Source: Spirosoma endophyticum (lineage in GTDB: Bacteria; Bacteroidota; Bacteroidia; Cytophagales; Spirosomataceae). Taken from it: a DNA stretch of 64,000 bases. Numbering within the stretch: position 1 is the stretch's first letter; every line of letters starts with the position of its first letter. The notes under the pieces are model-generated. The model worked only from the letters and a program-made list of their open reading frames with translations, searched no databases and had not been told where the DNA came from. Of the stretch, positions 27,596 through 36,326 are shown one piece after another. The DNA is taken from NCBI RefSeq assembly GCF_900112365.1, contig NZ_FOLQ01000004.1, positions 552,470-616,469 on the forward strand. The letters run 5' to 3'. Made by a program: the position numbers and the translations under genes.

Positions 27596-28888
27596 ATGAA
27601 TAATAATAGTGCGAATACTGAGCCATCGGATGATTCACATGTAGATCATCCAGCATTAGCCCCCATCCGGTTAGACCGTATCGAGGAAGCCATTGCCGAC
27701 ATCAGAGCGGGTAAAATTGTGCTGGTTGTCGACGATGAAGATCGGGAAAATGAGGGAGATATGATCTGCGCGGCCGAAATGGTTACGGCCGAAATGGTCA
27801 ACTTCATGGTGCGCGAAGGCCGTGGTCTCATGTGCGCTCCCCTAACACAGGAACGTTGCGAAGCGCTGGGCCTAGACATGATGGTCACCAGCAATACGTC
27901 CGTTCATACAACACCGTTCACGGTATCCGTCGATTTACTCGGAAACGGTTGCACCACTGGTATTTCAGCCTCCGACCGCGCCAAAACGCTTCAGGCGCTG
28001 GTCGATCCAAACACTATGCCCGACGACCTGGGCCGACCAGGGCACATATTTCCGCTACGTGCCGTGGAAGGTGGTGTCATCCGCCGGGCCGGGCATACCG
28101 AAGCTGCCGTTGATCTGGCGCGCATGGCGGGTCTTTCGCCAGCGGGTGTACTGATCGAAGTGCTGAATGAAGATGGCACGATGGCCCGGCTACCCGAACT
28201 CCGCGTGCTGGCCGATCGCTTCGGTATGAAGCTGATCAGCATTCAGGATCTGATCGAATACCGGCTACGTACCGAAACACTGATTCGTCGCGAAATTGGC
28301 GTCGACATGCCCACCGAATGGGGACATTTCGATCTCATCGCTTACAAACAAAGCAACACGGGCGACACACACCTTGCCCTCGTGAAAGGTAGTTGGGAAC
28401 CCAATGAGCCCGTCCTGGTACGTGTTCACTCGTCCTGCATCACGGGCGATATTTTCGGCTCCTGCCGCTGCGATTGCGGAGCCCAGCTTCATGAATCGCT
28501 AAAAATGGTCGAAGCCGAAGGAAAAGGCGTTGTGGTTTACATGTTTCAGGAAGGGCGTGGCATTGGGTTGATCAATAAGCTGAAAGCCTATAAACTTCAG
28601 GAAATGGGCCGCGATACGGTCGAGGCAAACCTCGATCTGGGTCTGCCAATGGATGCCCGCGACTACGGTGTTGGAGCGCAAATTCTGCGTGATCTTGGTA
28701 TTCGTAAGCTGCGGCTCATCTCAAACAATCCCAAGAAACGCGCGGGTCTGATGGGCTACGGACTGGAGATCGTGGATACTGTCCCGATAGAAATTAAGTC
28801 AAATCCACATAATGAACGGTATCTGCGTACGAAACGCGACAAGATGGGCCACACCATCATGAACGAGCCAGTCAACGAAGAGCAGTAA
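27596..28888 (+). CDS. ribBA: Bifunctional 3,4-dihydroxy-2-butanone 4-phosphate synthase / GTP cyclohydrolase II
   Basis: 430 residues. Supplies both precursors of riboflavin: RibB makes dihydroxybutanone phosphate from ribulose 5-phosphate, RibA opens GTP. RibB domain about 25-225: [14 protein letters not shown] (acidic loop), [30 protein letters not shown]. RibA domain about 230-425: the zinc Cys cluster in [20 protein letters not shown] (about 282-301), [18 protein letters not shown] and [12 protein letters not shown]. No FMN riboswitch is seen upstream. A strong terminator follows at 28906. Upstream, TATCTTTC at 27477-27484 is a near match to the -7 element. Confidence 0.95.
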   Translation: MNNNSANTEPSDDSHVDHPALAPIRLDRIEEAIADIRAGKIVLVVDDEDRENEGDMICAAEMVTAEMVNFMVREGRGLMCAPLTQERCEALGLDMMVTSNTSVHTTPFTVSVDLLGNGCTTGISASDRAKTLQALVDPNTMPDDLGRPGHIFPLRAVEGGVIRRAGHTEAAVDLARMAGLSPAGVLIEVLNEDGTMARLPELRVLADRFGMKLISIQDLIEYRLRTETLIRREIGVDMPTEWGHFDLIAYKQSNTGDTHLALVKGSWEPNEPVLVRVHSSCITGDIFGSCRCDCGAQLHESLKMVEAEGKGVVVYMFQEGRGIGLINKLKAYKLQEMGRDTVEANLDLGLPMDARDYGVGAQILRDLGIRKLRLISNNPKKRAGLMGYGLEIVDTVPIEIKSNPHNERYLRTKRDKMGHTIMNEPVNEEQ

Positions 28889-28905
28889 TTTCACTACGTA
28901 AGATT

Positions 28906-28954
28906 TACCAAAACGGGCGAACACCAATCTAGTCGGTGTTCGCCCGTTTTGGTA
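28906..28954. terminator. Strong bidirectional terminator
   Basis: 20-base perfect stem (28906-28925 with 28935-28954), 9-base loop, between convergent ribBA and the DUF1684 gene. A/T-rich stem bases give T-runs in both directions. Confidence 0.9.
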
Positions 28955-28961
28955 GGCGCCA

Positions 28962-29567
28962 TCAGTGAGTTTTCCCATACGCCTTCTCCCCGGCTTCGAC
29001 AGCTACCGATAGTGTATTCGTTTTGGGCGGAATCGGGCACGGGTAGCCTTCACTATACGCGCAGTAGGGATTGTAGGCCTTATTGAAATCCAGTGTTAAC
29101 GTACCATTTTTTATGTCGCCGATCCGCAGATCCATGTAGCGTCCCCCGCCATAACTGGCCTCTCCCGATGTAGCATCTTTAAACGGCAGGAATAAATAAT
29201 CGCGATACTCCGGCCGGCGAATCAAATTCAGGTTGCGGTATAGGGTTAATTTTTGGGGCTTACCCCGTAGCACAAATGACAGCACGGCGTAAGAAACGTG
29301 CGTTCGGGTGGCTCCGCTATAGGTTGGCATTTCAAAGGGCTCTGCTCTGGGCGTCAGCTCCACCGTGGCCTCTACCCGATACGTTGAATTGGGCGCATAA
29401 AACTGCACATAGGTCAAATCTTCTTCTAATTTAATCGGACCGCCCCCGGAAGCTAAAAGGTCTTTTTTATACGTATCACGATGTCTGGCAAGCTGTTCGG
29501 TAAAAGAGGTTTGCCCGAAGACCGCTATCGCCAGTAAATACGTTGACAGAAACAATAGAAAGCGCAT
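28962..29567 (-). CDS. Secreted DUF1684 protein
   Basis: 201 residues with a signal peptide (MRFLLFLSTYLLAIAVFGQ). The family signature is clear: FLPFKDATSGEASYGGGRYMD and then DFNKAYNPYCAYSEGYPCPI with PPKTN near the C-terminus. The conserved Cys pair and acidic/aromatic residues suggest a folded enzyme-like domain. The function of DUF1684 is unknown. It converges on ribBA and is divergent from the thioredoxin gene at 29674. Confidence 0.88.
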   Translation of the reverse strand: MRFLLFLSTYLLAIAVFGQTSFTEQLARHRDTYKKDLLASGGGPIKLEEDLTYVQFYAPNSTYRVEATVELTPRAEPFEMPTYSGATRTHVSYAVLSFVLRGKPQKLTLYRNLNLIRRPEYRDYLFLPFKDATSGEASYGGGRYMDLRIGDIKNGTLTLDFNKAYNPYCAYSEGYPCPIPPKTNTLSVAVEAGEKAYGKTH

Positions 29568-29673
29568 AGTGAGTTTGATAAAGTGCTGCTGATAAACCTA
29601 GAACCGTCGGCCGCCGAACGGTGTTATGTAGGTACAAATCAACCACATCAGATCAATAAAACGCACATTACGT

Positions 29674-29985
29674 ATGAATCAGGCAAAAAAATCATTCAAA
29701 GAGCTCATTCACGGCGATAAGCCTGTGCTGGTTGACTTCTATGCTGACTGGTGTGGTCCCTGCAAACAGCAGGCGCCCATTCTGAAACAGCTCACAGAGC
29801 GGGTTGGTGATAAGATTCGCGTCGTTAAAATCGACGTAGATAAAGCCCAGGCGGCCGCCAACCAATACCAGATTCGGAGTATTCCGACTATGATTCTGTT
29901 TAAAGACGGCAAGATTGTGTGGCGACAGTCGGGCGTTCAGCCATTGCATACGCTGGAAGGGCTGGCTAAACAATTTGGCGGTTAG
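29674..29985 (+). CDS. Thioredoxin-family protein
   Basis: 103 residues, no signal peptide, so cytoplasmic. The active site WCGPCK is at about 27-32 and the cis-Pro is in SIPTMILF (about 69-76). The order and length match classical thioredoxin (trxA); 'FKDGKIVWRQSGVQPLHTLE' replaces the usual GAxP segment. It reduces disulfides in cytoplasmic proteins. No thioredoxin reductase gene is adjacent. Terminator at 30009. Confidence 0.92.
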   Translation: MNQAKKSFKELIHGDKPVLVDFYADWCGPCKQQAPILKQLTERVGDKIRVVKIDVDKAQAAANQYQIRSIPTMILFKDGKIVWRQSGVQPLHTLEGLAKQFGG

Positions 29986-30008
29986 ACGCTCTATAAACCA
30001 CGAACAAA

Positions 30009-30038
30009 TAAGTCCGGCCATAGACTTGACCGGACTTA
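30009..30038. terminator. Terminator after the thioredoxin gene
   Basis: 9-base perfect stem (30009-30017 with 30030-30038), 12-base loop, followed by AAATTT. It lies between convergent genes ending at 29985 and 30093. Confidence 0.7.
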
Positions 30039-30092
30039 AAATTTACACGCATCACATATTACCAAGAGAGTTGCTCTCTATCCTACCATCTT

Positions 30093-30572
30093 TTATTTAT
30101 TCTGCGCTAATCCAAAATTTTTCAGATTGGTGAGCGCCGTTACATTGATAATTTTCCACTGTCCATTTATTTTTTCGAGTGTCCGCGACTCTTTGGACGT
30201 TGTTTTACCGTGGCTGTCGACCAGCGTCTGGTCATACGCCACAAATGCCATATTCCCGTTTTGGTGAACGGTATAGTTTGCGTTCTGCACCGTGACTTTA
30301 TCCGTTATTTTTGAACTTTTGAACTGGCTGGCAAACTGTTTCTCCAGGTTATTCCATCCTTTCACGAGCAGAAAATCTCCTCCGTACAAATTGGCTGCAA
30401 AATGAACATAAGGCGTATGTGCCCAGGCATTTGCCCATTCGGCTTTGTCTCGCTTAAAAAAGCCTTCCGTTTCACTACGTAACACCCGTTTAATTGCGTC
30501 CTCATCGGCCTGAGCCAGACTCTGCAATACCGTACTCAGCACAAAGGCAACCACTAAAAGTGACGTTTTCAT
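30093..30572 (-). CDS. Secreted SnoaL/NTF2-like protein (DUF4440 type)
   Basis: 159 residues. Signal peptide MKTSLLVVAFVLSTVLQSLAQ, then a compact alpha+beta domain: an N-terminal helix with AIKRVLRSETEGFFKRDKAE, a WANAW segment, FVAYDQTLVDSHGK and the C-terminal RTLEKINGQWKIINVTAL. The strand ending in GxWKI is the usual mark of the NTF2-like superfamily, which includes ketosteroid-isomerase-like folds. No catalytic residues can be assigned. Its neighbours are unrelated. Confidence 0.75.
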   Translation of the reverse strand: MKTSLLVVAFVLSTVLQSLAQADEDAIKRVLRSETEGFFKRDKAEWANAWAHTPYVHFAANLYGGDFLLVKGWNNLEKQFASQFKSSKITDKVTVQNANYTVHQNGNMAFVAYDQTLVDSHGKTTSKESRTLEKINGQWKIINVTALTNLKNFGLAQNK

Positions 30573-30796
30573 GAGCAGGGAATGTTTATTGAGCGGTTAA
30601 GATAAAGTTTAAAATAATAATAAACAAGTATTTTTTTGGACTTTTAGCCGTCTAATAGTATATCGACATATTTATATTCACCCAATGAGTCGGCGCTTTA
30701 ACTCACTTCTGGCAATTCTCTTCAGAAGAGTAAAGACCAGCTTCTATATTTGGCACTCACTTTACTTTCTTACCTAATCAAAACCGTACTAACTCA

Positions 30797-31852
30797 ATGC
30801 TCAACGTTATTCGACCTGACCTTGCGCCTATTACCCGCCATTTACGGGCTATGTTCGGCTCGCGCTTATTAATTGCGGCTGTCCACCACCTGCCTGTATT
30901 TGAGGAATTAAGCGCTGGTCCCCTCTCATTAGCCGACTTGAGCGCCCGGCTCCAATTGAACGAACGTCCGGCGATGGTACTGTTCCCGGCTCTTTGTGCG
31001 ATGGAGTTGCTTGACTACGACGAATCTGGCCGATTACGTATCACGGAATTAGGGCGCTACGTAACACAAACCCATACGCCTAACCTGGCGGGTTACGTCG
31101 AACTGGAGAAAGATGATCCGGGCGTAGTAGAGATGGCCATTCGGCTGAAAAATGATGGGCCCCTGGATGCGCCAGAAGGTATTTCGTTCGTAAAAGAAGG
31201 CGAAGGCCCCTCCCCCATGGACGATCCAGAACTGTCTCGAAAATTCACGCTGGGTTTGGCCGGACGTGCCCGCCATCTCTCGCCTATTGTGGCCGCCAAA
31301 CTCTCGAAGCGTGAAGGTCACTTGCTGGACGTAGCAGGCGGCACGGGTTATTACACCTTCGAATGGCTGCTGAATAATCCAACCTCAACCGCTACGATAC
31401 TGGATCGACCGGCGGTACTGGATGTGGCGGCTGAATTGCTGGACGAGTTTGCCAGCAGTGGCCGTCCAGGCGCCGGGAGTGTGAAGGGCCGCGTGACGTT
31501 CGCAGCGGGTGATATGCTGGTTGATGAGATTCCACAGACAGATATCCTATTGGCAGCCAGCCTCTTCCACGACTGGCCAACGCCCACCTGCCAATTGTTA
31601 GCCAATCGCTTTGCCGCAGCGATTCGGCCCGGTGGTGAACTCTGGGCGCACGATGCTTTCCTGAACGATACGTTAGATGGACCGCTGGCGGTCAACGATT
31701 ATTCGGCCCAACTATTTTGGGGAACCAAAGGCCGATGCTACAGCCGGGCCGAGTATCGGAGCTGGTTTTCGGAAGCAGGTTTAGAGCCTACTTCCGAAAA
31801 CATTCCGACCCAAATGGATTATGGGTTGATCTGGGCGAAGAAACCAATGTAA
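30797..31852 (+). CDS. SAM-dependent O-methyltransferase (acetylserotonin O-methyltransferase-like)
   Basis: 351 residues. An N-terminal winged-helix dimerisation domain (about 15-90: LSLADLSARLQLNERPAM, RITELGRYV) and a C-terminal Rossmann domain with the SAM loop LLDVAGGTGYYTFEWL (about 176-191), the acidic ILDRPAVLDVA and HDWPTPTCQLLANRFAAAI, which holds the usual catalytic-base region. This is the arrangement of plant-type and polyketide O-methyltransferases. The substrate is unknown. No polyketide genes are nearby. It converges on the oxidase-like gene 17 bases later. Confidence 0.85.
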   Translation: MLNVIRPDLAPITRHLRAMFGSRLLIAAVHHLPVFEELSAGPLSLADLSARLQLNERPAMVLFPALCAMELLDYDESGRLRITELGRYVTQTHTPNLAGYVELEKDDPGVVEMAIRLKNDGPLDAPEGISFVKEGEGPSPMDDPELSRKFTLGLAGRARHLSPIVAAKLSKREGHLLDVAGGTGYYTFEWLLNNPTSTATILDRPAVLDVAAELLDEFASSGRPGAGSVKGRVTFAAGDMLVDEIPQTDILLAASLFHDWPTPTCQLLANRFAAAIRPGGELWAHDAFLNDTLDGPLAVNDYSAQLFWGTKGRCYSRAEYRSWFSEAGLEPTSENIPTQMDYGLIWAKKPM

Positions 31853-31869
31853 AAACTGGCTCTATTATC

Positions 31870-33666
31870 TTACAATCCCGGCAAAATACCCAGCAGGCTA
31901 CGGCCTTTGGTGGCGACGGCTTCGTGAAACTGGTTGCTGATTACATTTTTGATGATTTCGCTACGATCGCGTTCTCCGCGCACCAGCGCTTTCGCGAATT
32001 CGATGGCCTGATCGGTCGTAATTTTCCCCGGCATCGGTGGCTCGTTCTGGTCGACAATCGCATCGACCAGAACAGGACCATCGTGCTCCAACGCCTGACG
32101 TATCACGGCTTCTGCATTTTTGGGATCATCCATGGTAAATCCCTTCGCCCCACACGCGTGGGCATAGGCGGCAAAATCGATGGGTTGTAAATCGACCGCA
32201 AATTCGGGATTTCCTTCCATCACGATCTGTTCCCACTTGATCTGTCCGTACGAATTATTGTGAAAGATAAAGACCTTGATGGGTAGTTTGTATTTCACTG
32301 CCGTGGCCATCTCGCCCATGAGCATCGTAAAGCCGCCATCACCCACCAGCGCCACCACCTGACGACCGGGATGAGCCACTGAAGCCGCAATGGCATACGG
32401 CAATCCAGACGCCATTGTTGCCAGTAAGCCCGACGTAGAGAACTGCATATTGCCCCGCAATTGAATATGCCGGGCAGCCCAGGTTGTATTGTTGCCACAA
32501 TCGCAGGTGACGATGGCATCGTCGTTTAGAAGCGGACTAAGCGTATGCGGAATGACCTGCGGTTTCATGGGAATAGCTTCCTGAGTACCTCGTTCGGTCA
32601 TCAACTCATTCCAATGAGTCATGCGCTGCTGGGCTTTTTCCAGAAAACCACGGTCGGCTTTTCGGTGGAGCAAAGGTAATAGGGCCTGTAGGACAGCCTG
32701 GCTGTCGCCCATCAAGCCCACTTCAACGGGTGTTCGTAACCCAATGTGCGATGGATCGAGATCAATCTGAACGGTACGTGCCTGACCTGGTTTGGGAAAA
32801 TACTCAAGGTACGGAAACCGCGAGCCAATCATGATCAACGTATCACATTCCTGCATGGCATCCTGCGAAGGAGCGGTACCCAGCAACCCGAGACCGCCCG
32901 TCGTATGTGGATCATTGTCGGGTACAACGCCTTTGCCCAGCAATGCTTTGATAATCGGGCCACCGACGGCCTCGGATAGGGCCAGTACTTCTTCCCGAGC
33001 GCCCAGACAGCCCCGACCGGCAAAAATAACTACCTTCTCCCCCGCATTGATGAGGTCGGCGGCCCGTTGTAATTGTCTTGGATCAGGTGATACGTATTGA
33101 CTGACCATCGTCGCACTGCTATGATCAGGCTCGTTGACTTCCGACCGCTTATCATCGCTTGTTGTCCAATCCTGGAAATCTTTTGGAAACGAAATATGCG
33201 TTACCGTACGCTGGCCCAGTGCCGTTCGAATGGCCTGATCCACTACGTTGACGACGTGATCTGGCCCCATGACCCGCTCATTATAAACGGCCACATCAGC
33301 AAACACTTTTACGAGATCAACATCCTGCTGATAGAACGTACCACTAATGTCATGGGCAGTATGGCCCGTAATGGCCAATACGGGCTGAGCATCGTATTTC
33401 GCATCGTATAACCCGTTGAGCAGATGTATACCTCCACAACCGGACGTAGCAATACAGACCCCTAGTTTTCCCGTGAATTTGGCATAACCGCATGCCATGA
33501 AAGCTGCTGCTTCTTCATGCCGTACCTGGATAAGTTTAATCTGATCCTGCCGATTCCGCAGTGATTCATAAATGCCGTTAATGCCATCGCCGGGCAGGCT
33601 AAATACGGTATCGACACCCCATTCCAACAACCGTTCGACCAGTAGGTCGGCTCCTGTCTTTGCCAT
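31870..33666 (-). CDS. Thiamine-diphosphate enzyme of the pyruvate oxidase/dehydrogenase type
   Basis: 598 residues from the ATG at 33664-33666 (MAKTGADLLVERLLEWGVD). An upstream ATG 27 codons earlier gives a Cys-rich non-family leader and is rejected. Domains: Pyr domain with the ThDP-activating Glu in VRHEEAAAFMACGYAKF (about 45-61), a central FAD/NAD-like domain (AGRGCLGAREEVL; DTLIMIGSRFPYLEYFP), and the PP domain with GDGGFTMLMGEM (about 429) and HNNSYGQIKWEQ. This is closest to PoxB-type pyruvate dehydrogenases (quinone), with acetolactate synthases as the main alternative. It would make acetate and CO2 from pyruvate; membrane association by the C-terminus is possible. Confidence 0.82.
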   Translation of the reverse strand: MAKTGADLLVERLLEWGVDTVFSLPGDGINGIYESLRNRQDQIKLIQVRHEEAAAFMACGYAKFTGKLGVCIATSGCGGIHLLNGLYDAKYDAQPVLAITGHTAHDISGTFYQQDVDLVKVFADVAVYNERVMGPDHVVNVVDQAIRTALGQRTVTHISFPKDFQDWTTSDDKRSEVNEPDHSSATMVSQYVSPDPRQLQRAADLINAGEKVVIFAGRGCLGAREEVLALSEAVGGPIIKALLGKGVVPDNDPHTTGGLGLLGTAPSQDAMQECDTLIMIGSRFPYLEYFPKPGQARTVQIDLDPSHIGLRTPVEVGLMGDSQAVLQALLPLLHRKADRGFLEKAQQRMTHWNELMTERGTQEAIPMKPQVIPHTLSPLLNDDAIVTCDCGNNTTWAARHIQLRGNMQFSTSGLLATMASGLPYAIAASVAHPGRQVVALVGDGGFTMLMGEMATAVKYKLPIKVFIFHNNSYGQIKWEQIVMEGNPEFAVDLQPIDFAAYAHACGAKGFTMDDPKNAEAVIRQALEHDGPVLVDAIVDQNEPPMPGKITTDQAIEFAKALVRGERDRSEIIKNVISNQFHEAVATKGRSLLGILPGL

Positions 33667-33925
33667 ACTAATAGGTAAATTAAGCTCCGTTCCAACCCGC
33701 CGACAATAGCTGTCGTGGCACGTTTGAAACGGAACGAATACGTGCATTTAACCACCTATCCGGCAATCGTGTTTGGCCATAACCTGAAGATTAAAGAATA
33801 TTAATAGGGTACAAAAGGGGGATTCAGGCGAAACTGATCGGACATTTCACCAATGACTGGGCAGCAACTTTACTGTCGCTCAATTATCTCGCTATTTTTA
33901 CGGACGTACTACTTCATCAATCGCT

Positions 33926-35569
33926 ATGTTCTCATCTTCCGGCCGTCCCCTATGCATAATGGGTAACGTAGTGGATGCTCAGGGGCGCGAATCTGTCAAA
34001 ACGATTCTGGTCCAAAACGGCAAAATCACGAACGTTCACAACGGCAAAGTGCCTCTTTCGCTCCCTGACCTGATTCTGCTGGAGCTGGCGGATAATGAAG
34101 TCGTATTTCCGGGGTTGATCAATTTACACGTCCATTCGGAATACAACATTTTCCCGCTCTGGCAAAGTCCGGCCGTCTGGAGCAATCGGTATCAATGGCG
34201 TAATAACGATCAATACACGCAGGAGATAAAAAACTTCAAAGAATACATTGAAAGCAAGTGGATACAGGACTATCTGGGATTCACCAAGCCGATCGTTCAA
34301 TCCTACATAACGGAGAAAGATGACCATTTAACGGCTACTTCGATTGCAATCGCCGTTAGCGAAGTGCAGAAACTGCATGGCGTCATCACGGAATTACAGG
34401 CCGTTGCAGGCGGCACAACGCTCGTTCAGCAGACGATCAAACTAGAGAATAATGCAAGTCTGCCCAGCTTTATCGTACGCAACACCGGTGACCCGGCTGA
34501 ATTGGGGCTGCCATTCACTAAAAAGGTTTTTTCGGTCGTAGATTTTGTCAGACCCGGACCGGATTTCGACGCGCCTGGTAGCCCAATCCACGCCCGTGAC
34601 GATACGTCTGCCTGGCCCATGATGCGCCACCCCAGTTTTACGGATTTTCTGACGTCCCTTCAGGAAGGCAACAGTCGTTACTACGCGTCGATCGCTCACC
34701 TGGCCGAAGGACGAGCGGGTTATCTTCAACGAGGGAAACCGGACGGATTTAGTCGGCGGGAGTTTACCGAATTTCGCAAGGCGCTTTCGCAACTCCCCAA
34801 TCCAGAAGCACTCAAAACAGCGCACCTAACGTTAACGCATGCCTGTGGTTTGGATTATTCAGACCCCGATACCCTCGATTTCTTACGCGACAATCACATC
34901 AGCATCGTTTGGTCACCGGTGTCTAATCTGATCTTGTACCGTGACACGATTCCCGTAAAAGCACTGCTCGACCACGGCATCAATGTCTGCTTGGGTTCCG
35001 ACTGGGCACCCAGCGGCAGCAAGCACGTTTGGGATGAATTGAAATTTGCCCGGTATTTTTGCGATGCTGTCTCTCTCGACGTCAGCAGTGCGCAGTTGCT
35101 GGCGATGATTACCCAAAACCCAGCCGCTGCACTGGGACAGATAAAGGCTGGTGCTATTCAAACAGGCTACAACGCCGATTTTTTCATTTTACGCAAGCAG
35201 TCTCCAGACCAGTCTGCATTAACCGCTTTACAGACTCAGTACGATAGTGCCGTTCGTTGTACCATCGTGAACGGCCGGGTAATCTACGGAGACGAAGATT
35301 TGTTTGTCAATACGTTAGCCGTCGATTACCAGCGTATTCCCTTGGAAGAAGGACAGGCAGCAGCAAAAAAGGTAGTGAGTATTAATTCATCCCTCAACTT
35401 CGATCTGGCGAAGGGATTAGCCCAGGTTGATGCACTGATGCTACGTTACGCCACCGAAACGTTACGTTTACCCAACCTCCGACGAACTCGCCTGCTTTCC
35501 GCCGACGACCACCTCTATCAGGTACGCATTAAATTGGTGAAGAGCTATTTGGCGGAGTTGTTAAAGTGA
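33926..35569 (+). CDS. Metal-dependent amidohydrolase-family protein
   Basis: 547 residues. Amidohydrolase superfamily: FPGLINLHVHSEYN (HxH, about 62-75), an N-terminal composite beta-sandwich (LVQNGKITNVHNGK), LTHACGLDYSDP (His ligand), SIVWSPVSNLILY and CLGSDWAPSGSKHVWDE (Asp ligand, about 357), then NPAAALGQIKAGAIQTGYNADFF. The SxNLILY and SDWAPSG motifs point to the chlorohydrolase/guanine-deaminase-like branch. The substrate is not predictable. A C-terminal extension of about 80 residues is unusual for the branch. It converges on hicA. Confidence 0.8.
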   Translation: MFSSSGRPLCIMGNVVDAQGRESVKTILVQNGKITNVHNGKVPLSLPDLILLELADNEVVFPGLINLHVHSEYNIFPLWQSPAVWSNRYQWRNNDQYTQEIKNFKEYIESKWIQDYLGFTKPIVQSYITEKDDHLTATSIAIAVSEVQKLHGVITELQAVAGGTTLVQQTIKLENNASLPSFIVRNTGDPAELGLPFTKKVFSVVDFVRPGPDFDAPGSPIHARDDTSAWPMMRHPSFTDFLTSLQEGNSRYYASIAHLAEGRAGYLQRGKPDGFSRREFTEFRKALSQLPNPEALKTAHLTLTHACGLDYSDPDTLDFLRDNHISIVWSPVSNLILYRDTIPVKALLDHGINVCLGSDWAPSGSKHVWDELKFARYFCDAVSLDVSSAQLLAMITQNPAAALGQIKAGAIQTGYNADFFILRKQSPDQSALTALQTQYDSAVRCTIVNGRVIYGDEDLFVNTLAVDYQRIPLEEGQAAAKKVVSINSSLNFDLAKGLAQVDALMLRYATETLRLPNLRRTRLLSADDHLYQVRIKLVKSYLAELLK

Positions 35570-35633
35570 TTATTGGGGACCAAAGCCTTCCTCTATAAAG
35601 AGTGTGGTTCGCGCGAAATTTCATAATTGCTTA

Positions 35634-35852
35634 TTAGCTTTGTAAGTCCTCTTTATCAATACCCGCCTGCTTCAAAATAGAATGAAATGTTCCTCTAGGA
35701 ATGTCACGGTTATGCATTGGGACAATAACGCGCTTAGTACCATCCGGTAGTTTATAGATAGCGTGACTCCCTTTCTGTCGATCAAATTCAAAACCACGCT
35801 CAATTAGTAAACGAACCAGTTCTTTTGCGGTAAACGATGGCGTTTTACTCAT
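35634..35852 (-). CDS. hicA: HicA-type toxin (mRNA interferase)
   Basis: 72 residues. A dsRNA-binding-like fold with the catalytic His in QKGSHAIYK (about 30) and the family C-terminus VPMHNRDIPRGTFHSILKQA. HicA cleaves mRNA and stops growth when freed from HicB. It overlaps the 3' end of hicB by 4 bases (ATGA), so both are translated from one mRNA with the antitoxin first. The length is normal for HicA. Confidence 0.92.
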   Translation of the reverse strand: MSKTPSFTAKELVRLLIERGFEFDRQKGSHAIYKLPDGTKRVIVPMHNRDIPRGTFHSILKQAGIDKEDLQS

Positions 35853-36076
35853 GCTACCAACGTAACATTATACTCCAAAACGCCTTCTTCAGTGGGCACA
35901 TTCTCACCGTCAGCCTCTAAGCTCTCAATATAGAGTTCAATAGCTTCTTTAGCATTGGCGATGCATTCATCAACCGTTTCGCCGTAGGTAATACAGCCAG
36001 GCAATGTAGGAACTGTGACCGTAAAACCGCCTTCTGGCTCGGGTGTTAGCAGGACTCGATAATTAAAAGCTCTCAT
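35849..36076 (-). CDS. hicB: HicB-type antitoxin (short form)
   Basis: 75 residues. The degenerate RNase-H-like HicB fold is plain: FNYRVLLTPEPEGGFTVTVP, TLPGCITYGETVDECIANAK and EAIELYIESL. It binds and blocks HicA. There is no room for the C-terminal ribbon-helix-helix or HTH domain found in longer HicB proteins, so autoregulation by DNA binding may be lacking or depend on another protein. It is preceded 20 bases upstream by a -7 element. Confidence 0.92.
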   Translation of the reverse strand: MRAFNYRVLLTPEPEGGFTVTVPTLPGCITYGETVDECIANAKEAIELYIESLEADGENVPTEEGVLEYNVTLVA

Positions 36077-36095
36077 GATAATAATCAGTTCTTAT

Positions 36096-36103
36096 CAAAG
36101 ATA
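36096..36103 (-). promoter_or_regulatory. -7 promoter element (TATCTTTG on the minus strand) for hicBA
   Basis: Exact TAnnTTTG match on the minus strand, ending 20 bases before the hicB ATG. No TTG at the standard spacing upstream. Confidence 0.5.
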
Positions 36104-36180
36104 CAAGAAGCTAGGAAAGAGCAGAAATACAACGAAGCTACACATAGCTTTTTTGTTGATTCACTAGTGATAAGAACATT

Positions 36181-36312
36181 TTATTCACCTTGTAAAAAAA
36201 TCTCCTTGCCGACGGGGATCTTTCTATTTGTTTCTATATCACTTAGCAGATCATTCAATATCTGCTCAACACCCTCAAAAGTTCGTTTCAATAGCCAGAA
36301 CGTAAAATCCAT
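36181..36312 (-). CDS. Possible small protein of 43 residues
   Basis: ATG at 36310-36312, TAA at 36181-36183. The product begins MDFTFWLLKRTFEGVEQILN and ends GKEIFLQGE. It starts 14 bases after the stop of the HEPN-like gene, with AGAAAG just upstream, which suggests co-transcription. It would form one amphipathic helix with an aromatic N-terminus and an acidic middle. It shares the AT-rich composition of its neighbour. I recognise no family. It could also be a chance frame, so confidence is low. Confidence 0.35.
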   Translation of the reverse strand: MDFTFWLLKRTFEGVEQILNDLLSDIETNRKIPVGKEIFLQGE

Positions 36313-36326
36313 CAAAGGCTGGCTTT

